From Macrostomum hystrix (taxonomy: Eukaryota; Platyhelminthes; Macrostomidae): DNA of 64,000 bases. The position numbers were made by a program, and so were the translations under genes. The notes beneath the pieces were generated by a model. That model did no database searches and had not been told where the DNA came from. It was given only the letters and a program-made list of their open reading frames with translations. The stretch is taken from the NCBI GenBank assembly GCA_950097015.1, contig CATNEN010000030.1:1845001-1909000 (forward strand). Direction: 5' to 3'. Shown in pieces: positions 12,077 to 22,880 of this stretch. Position 1 is the stretch's first letter. Every line of letters starts with the position of its first letter.

Positions 12077-15000
12077 ATGCAGCTTAAGAGGCCCGCTACA
12101 ACTGAACTACTGGCAACGTCGTCTGCCAAAATTGCAGTCACAATATTGCTACTGCTTTTGCTGCTGCAATTATTTGCGACGGTCAGCCATGCTGATATTA
12201 AAACAAACCGAAATGGCGCTCCGAGTGACGCCAGCGGCACAAAGTCTGGCGCTTCGAGTGACGCCAGCGGCGCAAAGTCTGGCGCTCCGAGTGACGCCAG
12301 CGGCGCAAAGTCTGGCGCTCCGAGTGACGCCAGCGGCGCAAAGTCTGGCGCTCCGAGTGACGCCAGCGGCGCAAAGTCTGGCGCTCCGAGTGACGCCAGC
12401 GGCGCAAAGTCTGGCGCTCCGAGTGACGCCAGCGGCGCAAAGTCTGGCGCTCCGAGTGACGCCAGCGGCGCAAAGTCTGGCGCTCCGAGTGACGCCAGCG
12501 GCGCAAAGTCTGGCGCTCCGAGTGACGCCAGCGGCGCAAAGTCTGGCGCTCGACCGAGCGGCAGCAAAGCAGAGGAGGCTCTGCCAGCGCAGTGGAGAGC
12601 CTGCCGACTGATGCGACGCTCCGGTAGGAGGCCGCTGAAACTGGATTGCCGTAAAAGCGGCCTGGACAAAGTGCCGTCAGATCCACCTGCCGGAGTCTCC
12701 GTTGTACTCCTAGGCGGAAACGTGTTCCGCGACCTGCGCTCCGTCCAGCTGCCCGGCATTGTCCGCCTGGATCTCAGCGGCTGTGCCATCGCCGACATTC
12801 AGCAGTATGCCCTGACCGGCGCCAGGAGTCTCGAGCATCTCGACCTCACCGGCAACGAGCTGAGGAGCCTGAACCCCGACAGTCTTAGGCCGCTAGCCGG
12901 CCTGCAGGATCTGGTGCTGGCTCAGAACCGGCTAACAGGAATACCTTCCCTGCCCTGCGACCAACTGGGCCGCCTGCATTCGCTGAACCTCGCTGCCAAC
13001 GATATTACATCAGCTCGCCTGCCAGATGAATTCGGCCAGTGCCAGAGTCTGCACACCCTGATCCTGTCGGGCAACCGGCGCCTCACTGAGCTGCTCTCCG
13101 GCGATTTCAACGCTTTGAAAGGCCGCAGCGGTCTGCAGGTCCTCAAAATGGCCGCCTGTCCTTTGAAACGATTTGATGCGGACTCGCTGATACCACTAAA
13201 GGACAGTCTACGACACCTTGGACCTCTCCGGCATTCAGGTGACCATCGAGCCTTTGCTAGAGGGCCTGTCTCAACTGAAAGACCTGCGCTGGCTGCGCCT
13301 GCACCGCGTGACCCTAGAACGGCTGCGGCTGGCTGACTTGGCGAGGGGCTTATCTAGACTGCACAGCCTACAGGTGAGGCCAATGCCGTGTGACAGCTAA
13401 GGGGTTTGAGTACGACAGGTAAGAGGTTGGGTCTTGGGAGTGACAGCTAAGGCCCTTAGTGGTTGGGTGTGACAGCTGACGGGTGTGACATCTAAGGGAT
13501 TGGGTGTGACCGATAAGGGATTGGGTGTGACATCTAAGGGATTGGGTGTGACATCTAAGAATTGGGTGTGACATCTAAGAATTGGGTGTGACATCTAAGG
13601 ATTGGGTGTGACATCTAAGAATTGGGTGTGACATCTAAGAATTGGGTGTGACATCTAAGGGATTGGGTGTGACATCTAAGGGATTGGGTGTGACATCTAA
13701 GGGATTGGGTGTGACCGATAAGGGATTGGGTGTGACATCTAAGGGATTGGGTGTGACATCTAAGGGATTGGGTGTGACATCTAAGAATTGGGTGTGACAT
13801 CTAAGGGATTGGGTGTGACATCTAAGGGATTGGGTGTGACATCTAAGGGATTGGGTGTGACATCTAAGAATTGGGTGTGACATCTAAGAATTGGGTGTGA
13901 CCGCTAAGACTGGGTGTTACTATGCTCTCTCATTTCACAGGTGACATGCGTGAACGCTGTCAGCAGGCCTCTGTCACTGACTGACCGGGCGACATTCGGC
14001 CAGGGCACCAAATTTCTGGAGCACCTGCAGCTTGACGACTGCGGATTGAACAGTTTTGACTATCAGGTAAAAATTTGGTCATTGGAACACTCTTGAAACT
14101 GTATCTGTCCCCAATCCTCCAGCTATCCCACACCATCCCCAATCCTCCAGCTATCCCACACCATCCCCAATCCTCCAGCTATCCCACACCATCCCCAATC
14201 CAGCTATCCCACACCATCCCCAATCCAGCTATCCCACACCATCCCCAATCCAGCTATCCCACACCATCCCCAATCCTCCAGCTATCCCACACCATCCCCA
14301 ATCCAGCTATCCCACACCATCCCCAATCCTCCAGCTATCCCACACCATCCCCAATCCAGCTATCCCACACCATCCCCAATCCAGCTATCCCACACCATCC
14401 CCAATTCAGGTATCCCACACCATCCCCAATCCTCCAGCTATCCCACACCATCCCCAATCCAGCTATCCCACACCATCCCCAATCCTCCAGCTATCCCACA
14501 CCATCCCCAATTCAGCTATCCCACACCATCCCCAATCCAGCTATCCCACACCATCCCCAATCCTCCAGCTATCCCACACCATCCCCAATTCAGCTATCCC
14601 ACACCATCCCCAATTCAGCTATCCCACACCATCCCCAATCCAGCTATCCCAGACCATCCCTAATCCTCCAGCTATCCCACACCATCCCCAATTCAGCTAT
14701 CCCACACCATCCCCAATCCTCCAGCTATCCCACACCATCCCCAATTCAGCTATCCCACACCATCCCCAATCCAGCTATCCCACACCATCCCCAATTCAGC
14801 TATCCCACACCATCCCCAATCCAGCTATCCCAGACCATCCCTAATCCTCCAGCTATCCCACACCATCCCTAATCCTCCAGCTATCCCACACCATCCCTAA
14901 TCCTCCAGCTATCCCACACCATCCCTAATCCTCCAGCTATCCCACACCATCCCTAATCCTCCAGCTATCCCACACCATCCCTAATCCTCCAGCTATCCCA

Positions 15001-18000
15001 CACCATCCCCAATTCAGCTATCCCACACCATCCCCAATTCAGCTATCCCACACCATCCCCAATCCAGCTATCCCAGACCATCCCTAATCCTCCAGCTATC
15101 CCACACCATCCCTAATCCTCCAGCTATCCCACACCATCCCTAATCCTCCAGCTATCCCACACCATCCCTAATCCTCCAGCTATCCCACACCATCCCTAAT
15201 CCTCCAGCTATCCCACACCATCCCTAATCCTCCAGCTATCCCACACCATCCCTAATCCTCCAGCTATCCCACACCATCCCTAATCCTCCAGCTATCCCAG
15301 ACCATCCCTAATCCTCCAGCTATCCCACACCATCCCTAATCCTCCAGCTATCCCACACCATCCCTAATCTTACAGCTATCCCAGAGGACCCAGACCATCC
15401 CTAATCCTCCAGCTATCCCACACCATCCCTAATCCTCCAGCTATCCCACACCATCCCTAATCTTACAGCTATCCCAGAGGACCCAGACCATCCCTAATCC
15501 TCCAGCTATCCCACACCATCCCTAATCTTACAGCTATCCCAGAGGACCCAGACCATCCCTAATCCTCCAGCTATCCCATACCATCCCCAATCCAGCTATC
15601 CCACACCATCCCCAACCCAGCTATCCCACAACATCCCCAACCCAGCTATCCCACACCATCCCCAACCCAGCTATCCCACAACATCCCCAACCCAGCTATC
15701 CCACACCATCCCCAACCCAGCTATCCCACAACATCCCCAACCCAGCTATCCCACACCATCCCCAACCCAGCTATCCCACACCATCCCCAAACCAGCTTTC
15801 CCACACCATCCCCAATCCTCCCGAATCCCCACTCCCCAGGTGACTGGACTATCAAATCTGCACACCTTGGAGCTGTCAAGAAACCGCCTGACGACGATAC
15901 CTTTGGGCCTGCCGGCGCAGCTGACTCAGCTGTTTCTGAGCGGCAACCGGATTCAGCTGGTGCCCGAAGGCAGCTTTCTCAGCCTGACTCACCTGACCCG
16001 GCTGGACCTGTCGCGCAATTATTTGACCTCAGTCAGCGGCGCTTTCAACTTTGCCTGCCGAGCTCCGTCCCTGACTGAACTGGTGCTGGACCTGGCCGAA
16101 CTGGAAGTGATGAAGCGCAGAGGCCGCTTCAACGCGCCGCCGCCCGATATTCCAGCCGGTTCATCGATGGGGAAGAAAAGAAAAAAGGTGAGCTTCAATC
16201 GAGAGCATGGGAGCATCGAAGCAATGTGGAAAGTGGAATTTAAGTAGCGAAAACTGACAAGCTTGAAAGGATTCGAAGCTCGAAGATTGAAATTTCTCAC
16301 GAGTTGAATTAAAAAACCGGGATTTTTTAGGCGGGACTTCCACAGCTTGGTGATCCGAGGCGAGTTTGGGATCTGTGGAAGTTGGGTATTTGGTGCAAAT
16401 TTGGGATCTGATTCGAATTGGGGATCTGGGGCGAGTTTGGGATCTGGGCCGAGTTTGGGATCTGATTCGAATTGGGGATCTGGGGCGAGTTTGGGATCTG
16501 GGGCGAGTTTGGGATCTGGGGCGAGTTTGTGATCTGGGGCAAGTTTGGGATCTGATTCGAATTGGGGATCTGGGGCGAGTTTGGGATCTGCGGCGAGTTT
16601 GGGATCTGATTCGAATTGGGGATCTGGGGCGAGTTGGGGATCTGATTCGAATTGGGGATCTGGGGCGAGTTGGTGATCTGATTCGAATTGTGGATCTGGG
16701 GCGAGTTGGGGATCTGATTCGAATTGTGGATCTGGGGCGACTTGGGGATCTGATTCGAATTGAGGATCTGGGGCGAGTTTGTGATCTGCGGCGAGTTTGG
16801 GATCTGATTCGAATTGGGTATCTGGGGCGAGTTGGTGATCTGATTCGAATTGTGGATCTGGGGCGAGTTTGGGATCTGGGGCGAGTTTGTGATCTGGGGC
16901 AAGTTTGGGATCTGATTCGAATTGGGGATCTGGGGCGAGTTGGGGATCTGATTCGAATTGGGGATCTGGGGCGAGTTGGGGATCTGATTCGAATTGGGGA
17001 TCTGGGGCGAGTTGGGGATCTGATTCGAATTGGGTATCTGGGGCGAGTTGGTGATCTGATTCGAATTGTGGATCTGGGGCGAGTTGGGGATCTGATTCGA
17101 ATTGAGGATCTGGGGCGAGTTTGTGATCTGCGGCGAGTTTGGGATCTGATTCGAATTGGGGATCTGGGGCGAGTTTGGGATCTGGGCCGAGTTTGGGATC
17201 TGATTCGAATTGGGGATCTGGGGCGAGTTTGGGATCTGGGGCGAGTTTGGGATCTGGGGCGAGTTTGTGATCTGGGCCGAGTTTGGGATCTGATTCGAAT
17301 TGGGGATCTGGGGCGAGTTTGGGATCTGGGGCGAGTTTGGGATCTGGGGCGAGTTTGTGATCTGGGGCAAGTTTGGGATCTGATTCGAATTGGGGATCTG
17401 GGGCGAGTTGGGGATCTGATTCGAATTGGGGATCTGGGGCGAGTTGGGGATCTGATTCGAATTGGGGATCTGGGGCGAGTTTGTGATCTGCGGCGAGTTT
17501 GGGATCTGATTCGAATTGGGGATCTGGGGCGAGTTTGGGATCTGCGGCGAGTTTGGGATCTGATTCGAATTGGGGATCTGGGGCGAGTTTGTGATCTGGG
17601 GCGAGTTGTGATCTGATTCGATTGGGATCTGATTCGAATTGGGATCTGGGCGAGTTTGGATCTGGGGCGAGTTTGGGATCTGATTCGAATTGGGGATCTG
17701 GGGCGAGTTGGGGATCTGATTCGAATTGGGGATCTGGGGCGAGTTTGTGATCTGATTCGAATTGGGGATCTGGGGCGAGTTTGTGATCTGATTCGAATTG
17801 GGGATCTGGGGCGAGTTTGTGATCTGATTCGAATTGGGGATCTGGGGCGAGTTTGTGATCTGGGGCAAGTTTGGGATCTGATTCGAATTGGGGATCTGGG
17901 GCGAGTTGGGGATCTGATTCGAATTGGGGATCTGGGGCGAGTTGGTGATCTGATTCGAATTGTGGATCTGGGGCGAGTTGGGGATCTGATTCGAATTGGG

Positions 18001-21000
18001 TATCTGGGGCGAGTTGGTGATCTGATTCGAATTGTGGATCTGGGGCGAGTTGGGGATCTGATTCGAATTGAGGATCTGGGGCGAGTTTGTGATCTGCGGC
18101 GAGTTTGGGATCTGATTCGAATTGGGGATCTGGGGCGAGTTTGGGATCTGGGCCGAGTTTGGGATCTGATTCGAATTGGGGATCTGGGGCGAGTTTGGGA
18201 TCTGGGGCGAGTTTGGGATCTGGGGCGAGTTTGTGATCTGGGGCAAGTTTGGGATCTGATTCGAATTGGGGATCTGGGGCGAGTTTGGGATCTGCGGCGA
18301 GTTTGGGATCTGATTCGAATTGGGGATCTGGGGCGAGTTGGGGATCTGATTCGAATTGGGGATCTGGGGCGAGTTGGGTGATCTGATTCGAATTGGTGGA
18401 TCTGGGGCGAGTTGGGGATCTGATTCGAATTGTGGATCTGGGGCGAGTTGGGGATCTGATTCGAATTGAGGATCTGGGGCGAGTTTGTGATCTGCGGCGA
18501 GTTTGGGATCTGATTCGAATTGGGGATCTGGGGCGAGTTTGGGATCTGGGCCGAGTTTGGGATCTGATTCGAATTGGGGATCTGGGGCGAGTTTGGGATC
18601 TGGGGCGAGTTTGGGATCTGGGGCGAGTTTGGATCTGATCGAATTGGATCTGGGGCAAGTTTGGGATCTGATTCGAATTGGGGATCTGGGGCGAGTTTGG
18701 GATCTGCGGCGAGTTTGGGATCTGATTCGAATTGGGGATCTGGGGCGAGTTGGGGATCTGATTCGAATTGGGGATCTGGGGCGAGTTGGTGATCTGATTC
18801 GAATTGTGGATCTGGGGCGAGTTGGGGATCTGATTCGAATTGTGGATCTGGGGCGAGTTGGGGATCTGATTCGAATTGAGGATCTGGGGCGAGTTTGTGA
18901 TCTGCGGCGAGTTTGGGATCTGATTCGAATTGGGGATCTGGGGCGAGTTTGTGATCTGCGGCGAGTTTGGGATCTGATTCGAATTGGGGATCTGGGGCGA
19001 GTTTGTGATCTGGGGCGAGTTTGTGATCTGATTCGAATTGGGGATCTGGGGCGAGTTTGTGATCTGATTCGAATTGTGGATCTGGGGCGAGTTGGGGATC
19101 TGATTCGAATTGGGGATCTGGGGCGAGTTTGTGATCTGATTCGAATTGGGGATCTGGGGCGAGTTTGTGATCTGATTCGAATTGGGGATCTGGGGCGAGT
19201 TTGTGATCTGATTCGAATTGGGGATCTGGGGCGAGTTTGTGATCTGATTCGAATTGGGGATCTGGGGCGAGTTTGTTATCTCGGGCGAGTTTGTGATTTG
19301 ATTCGAATTGGGGATCTGCGGCGAGTTTGTGATCTGGGGCGAGTTTGTGATCTGGGGCGAGTTTGTGATCTGGGGCGAGTTTGTGATCTGCGGCGAGTTT
19401 GTGATCTGGGGTGAGTTTGTGATCTGCGGCGAGTTTGGGATCTGGGGTGAGTTTGTGATCTGCGGCGAGTTTGGGATCTGGTTCAAGTTGGGGATCTGGG
19501 AGAATTAAGTAATCTATTATAACTGAGGATCTGAGGGAATCGGGGATCAGGTTAAATGAGGATCTGAGGCGTGAAACCCGTATCTTGCTAACCAAGTAAA
19601 ATCGCTCACCGCTAGGCCCTGCTGGAGTACACATCCACCCTTCTGGACTCCATGCGAGCCTCCTGTGCCAGCGACCCCCTGCCGGTCTTGCAGCCGGCTC
19701 CCCCAGATCCACCGGCTGGCGCAGAAGAGCCGCAGTCACTTCGGGACGCCCAGAGACTCGACGACTCGACTGCCCTCGCCAGCCTAGGCGATGCGGGTGG
19801 GGGCGGCCGGATGTCTGCAGTCGGAATTGTTTTAATCATCGTCGGCATCGTTGCGCCCGCGGTGGCGGTCATTGTCGGGTGCAAGTACAGGCGCAGGTTA
19901 GATAATTCTGAAGCTTTTGCGAATTGCACAGCTTTAACTTGGCTCCTATCCCTTCAGTTATCCCATAGTTTAATCCCTATTCCTTCAGTTATCCCATAGT
20001 TTAATCCCTATTCCTTCAGTTATCCCATAGTTTTATCCCTATTCCTTCAGTTATCCCATAGTTTTATCCCTATTCCTTCAGTTATCCCATAGTTTTATCC
20101 CTATTCCTTCAGTTATCCCATAGTTTTATCCCTATTCCTTCAGTTATCCCAGAGTTTTATCACTACTCCTTCAGTTATCCCATAGTTTAATCCCTACTCC
20201 TTCAGTTATCCCATAGTTTAATCCCTACTCCTTCAGTTATCCCATAGTTTAATCCCTACTCCTTCAGTTATCCCATAGTTTAATCCCTACTCCTTCAGTT
20301 ATCCCATAGTTTAATCCCTACTCCTTCAGTTATCCCATAGTTTAATCCCTACTCCTTCAGTTATCCCATAGTTTTATCCCTACTCCTTCAGCTATCCCAT
20401 AGTTTAATCCCTAGTCCTTCAGTTATCCCAGAGTTTTATCCCTATTCCTTCAGTTATCCAACTTTTAGCCTGGCAAAACTGGCAATGCACCGCATTTACA
20501 CAATCGATCCGTTGGCGTGTCCAGGTTTCGCTGCTACCGATCTTTGCGAGGTACGAACAGTGCCTCTGCAGCAGCAGCCGTAGCAGCTTCCAACCGCAGC
20601 AGGCAGGCGGCCAATAGTCGGGACACTCTGGTGACCAACAATCATTCGAATCGAACCTACGAGCATATCGGTGGTTCGTTTGAGATGAGATCTGTACTGC
20701 AGCAGCAGCAGCTGCAGCAGCAGCAGCAGCCAGAAGTTCCAGGGTGTGTACTTTTAGTTTGTGCACCAAATTGAGCTTGTATCTCAGTGGTCAGAGCTTT
20801 TGACTTCTGACCGAGAGGTCAGCTGGGGTAGAAATTATGGTCAGTCCAAGGGCTGAACAGTTGTACACAGCTTTGGACGCGCCGCACAATAGCTGCGGCA
20901 GTGCCGCTTGCTGTACACCTGGACTAACTAGGCTAGTTAATATTTTTATCTTTTATTATCGAATCTTTTGCGCCAATTTTTTAACCTGAAACTTTTTCGC

Positions 21001-22656
21001 AAGACCCGCTTCCTAGACTCTGGTATAGACCTTTGAACCAATTTTAAACCTCTTATAACACTTTGATAAGAGCCGCCACCCACTTCTTAGACTCTGGAAC
21101 ACTTTGATAAGAGCCGCCACCCACTTCTTAGACTCTGGAACACTTTGATAAGAGCCGCCACCCACTTCTTAGACTCTGGAACACTTTGATAAGAGCCGCC
21201 ACCCACTTCTTAGACTCTGGAACACTTTGACAAGAGCCGCCACCCACTTCTTAGACTCTGGAACACTTTGACAAGAGCCGCCACCCACTTCTTAGACTCT
21301 GGAACACTTTGACAAGAGCCGCCACCCACTTCTTAGACTCTGGAACACTTTGATAAGAGCCGCCAGCCAATCCAGGCTAGCCAAAATTTCCAAGCCATCT
21401 GCTCTCTTTGCCAGGTCTAATCCCAATGACGAGCGAGTTCAAAGCCCGATGTCCCGCTCAGAATCGCAAGAATCCTTCGAAGAAGACGAGATGGCGGAGG
21501 CTGAAGCGCTTCGCCTTCCTCGGGCGGAGGGCGGCATTCGCAGGAGCGCCTCACTGTGCAGTATTCGACGAATGGCACTGCTGATTGGCCTGTCCGCGGA
21601 GCTATATTTCACCGACAAATTGAACGAGGATTATGACAACATAGCTTCTAACTTTATTTTTGTGAACGAGGCCACCTGCCAAACTCTGCCTGTGAGGCTT
21701 GACTCTATCTTACCAGACATGACTCTATCTTACCAGACATGACACTGCCTCACCAGACATGACACTGCCTCACCAGACATGACACTATCTTACCAGACAT
21801 GACACTATCTCACCAGACATGACACTGCCTCACCAGACATGACACTATCTTACCAGACATGACACTATCTTACCAGACATGACTCTATCTCACCAGACAT
21901 GACACTGCCTCACCAGACATGACACTATCTTACCAGACATGACACTATCTCACCAGACATGACACTATCTCACCAGACATGACACTATCTCACCAGACAT
22001 GACACTATCTTACCAGACATGACTCTATCTCACCAGACATGACACTGCCTCACCAGACATGACACTGCCTCACCAGACATGACACTGCCTCACCAGACAT
22101 GACACTGCCTCACCAGACATGACACTATCTCACCAGACATGACACTATCTTACCAGACATGACACTATCTCACCAGACATGACACTATCTTACCAGACAT
22201 GACACTATCTCACCAGACATGACACTATCTCACCAGACATGACACTATCTTACCAGACATGACACTATCTCACCAGACATGACACTATCTTACCAGACAT
22301 GACACTGCCTCACCAGACATGACACTATCTTACCAGTTGGCAAATTCATTCCAGTTCTCAATCTTAACTAAACATTGCAGGACTTGTCGTCCGTGCAAAC
22401 CGTATTTGTCATGCTGAGCGAACACCTGCTGGATAACTCCGAACTTCTTAATTTGCTAAGAACGCTATTGAAAGATTCGGGCGTCAAAGAAAAGACAAAA
22501 ATAATCTGCAATATCGAGAACGACACCCCGGAATTCGGCGGTCGCTTGAGCTCCGCTTGCCCAATTCTGCACAGGATTTATTTGAAATATCGGATTCGCC
22601 TGATTCCATGGAAGACGTCGGAAAGGTCACTCCGTGCGCTAGCCATGTGCATCTGA
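12077..22656 (+). CDS. LRR transmembrane receptor-like protein with degenerate TIR-like tail
   Basis: Exons are 12077-13373, 13941-14066, 15840-16187, 19616-19896, 20525-20743, 21415-21691 and 22381-22656, about 940 residues. All six junctions agree in phase. Residues 1-39 form a signal peptide ending VSHA|D. Residues 47-156 are ten copies of an 11-residue Ser/Gly/Asp repeat. An LRR N-cap-like Cys pair and leucine-rich repeats follow (for example LEHLDLTGNELRSL; exon 3 LHTLELSRNRLTTIP). Exon 4 carries one membrane span (VGIVLIIVGIVAPAVAVIVG), then RRR as stop-transfer. The cytoplasmic part is Gln/Ser-rich. The last two exons match the order of a TIR fold (VFVMLSEHLLDNSELLNLL, then IICNIEN, then YRIRLIPW), but lack the usual box 1 and the RDxxPG loop. 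Exon 1 needs a one-base frame correction near 13200. This is a cell-surface receptor by architecture; the ligand is unknown. Confidence 0.8.
12215..12544 (+). repeat. Coding 33-bp minisatellite (11-residue repeat x10)
   Basis: Ten exact-length 33-bp units encode GAPSDASGAKS; the first two units carry T and S variants. The last eight are almost identical in DNA, so the array is young. Ser-Gly pairs near Asp resemble glycosaminoglycan attachment sites; that reading is inference. Confidence 0.95.
13440..13910. repeat. 20/21-bp minisatellite in LRR-gene intron 1
   Basis: About 22 copies of ggattgggtgtgacatctaa(g). 'gaattggg' units one base shorter and 'ccgataag' variants recur in the same order, suggesting block duplication. 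The array fills the 567-bp intron almost from donor to acceptor. Confidence 0.93.
14106..15830. repeat. 25/28-bp pyrimidine-rich minisatellite in LRR-gene intron 2
   Basis: About 65 copies of a unit beginning ctatcccacaccatccccaa, with endings tccag, ttcag or tcctccag. Each ends in a pyrimidine tract plus CAG, like the true acceptor at 15839. A longer block with 'gaggacccagacc' repeats three times near 15380-15560. Confidence 0.95.
16370..19500. repeat. 18-bp/36-bp minisatellite in LRR-gene intron 3
   Basis: Two 18-bp unit types alternate: gatctggggcgagtttgg and gatctgattcgaattggg. There are about 170 units, arranged in irregular higher-order blocks. Because 18 is a multiple of 3 and stops are rare, open frames over 1100 codons run across it on the reverse strand. 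These are artefacts. A local degraded patch at 17600-17660 and another at 18630-18660 show single-base losses. Confidence 0.97.
19945..20455. repeat. 31-bp minisatellite in LRR-gene intron 4
   Basis: About 16 copies of a 31-bp unit beginning ttatcccatagtttaatccc and ending tattccttcag. Every unit ends in a pyrimidine tract plus CAG on the sense strand, mimicking a 3' splice site. Confidence 0.93.
20774..20935 (+). mobile_element. Possible tRNA-derived SINE remnant in LRR-gene intron 5
   Basis: 'tatctcagtggtcagagc' resembles a Pol III A box, and a GC-rich tRNA-like stretch follows. The B box is poor. It differs from the three related SINEs further right. Weak evidence. Confidence 0.3.
21055..21364. 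repeat. 41-bp minisatellite in LRR-gene intron 5
   Basis: About 7.5 copies of a 41-bp unit beginning cacccacttcttagactctg. It stops about 50 bp before the acceptor at 21414. Confidence 0.93.
21697..22335. repeat. 20-bp minisatellite in LRR-gene intron 6
   Basis: About 32 perfectly phased copies of gacactatcttaccagacat with tgcct/tatct and tta/tca variants. The array begins within 10 bp of the 5' splice site at 21692, and each unit contains a ttaccag acceptor-like motif. Confidence 0.95.
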
Positions 22657-22687
22657 TTGAAAGTTCTTGTCTGAAAACTATCAGAGT

Positions 22688-22880
22688 AGGGGGGTGAGTA
22701 GCAGAGCGGTCCAGCGCGTTTGCATTCCGCACCAAGGTCCTTGAGCTCGATTCCGCGTGAGATTGTACAGTGCCTGACGATGAGTCAGGGCAGATGTATA
22801 CACCCCTGTGTGCGTGTGGCTCGAGAGTCAGCGGAATGAGCTGCGTGCCTACTGTCACTAAATCATGTGCAAGTGCCCAC
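22688..22880 (+). mobile_element. tRNA-derived SINE, copy 1
   Basis: It starts gggggtgagtagcagagcgg, a tRNA-like head with an A box, followed by a B-box-like gagctcgattcc. The body shares 'cagtgcctgacgatgag', 'cagatgta' and 'gagtcagcggaatg' with the copies at 25186 and 26845. It lies 32 bp after the stop of the LRR gene, so it may form part of that 3' UTR. The middle part of the family body is deleted compared with the other copies. Confidence 0.72.

Noticed and set aside
16019-19739. Reverse-strand open frames of 1155, 1192 and 639 codons
   Set aside because: They translate the 18-bp satellite in three phases. The period is a multiple of 3, all frames are open by the same cause, and the LRR gene exons lie on the other strand at both ends.
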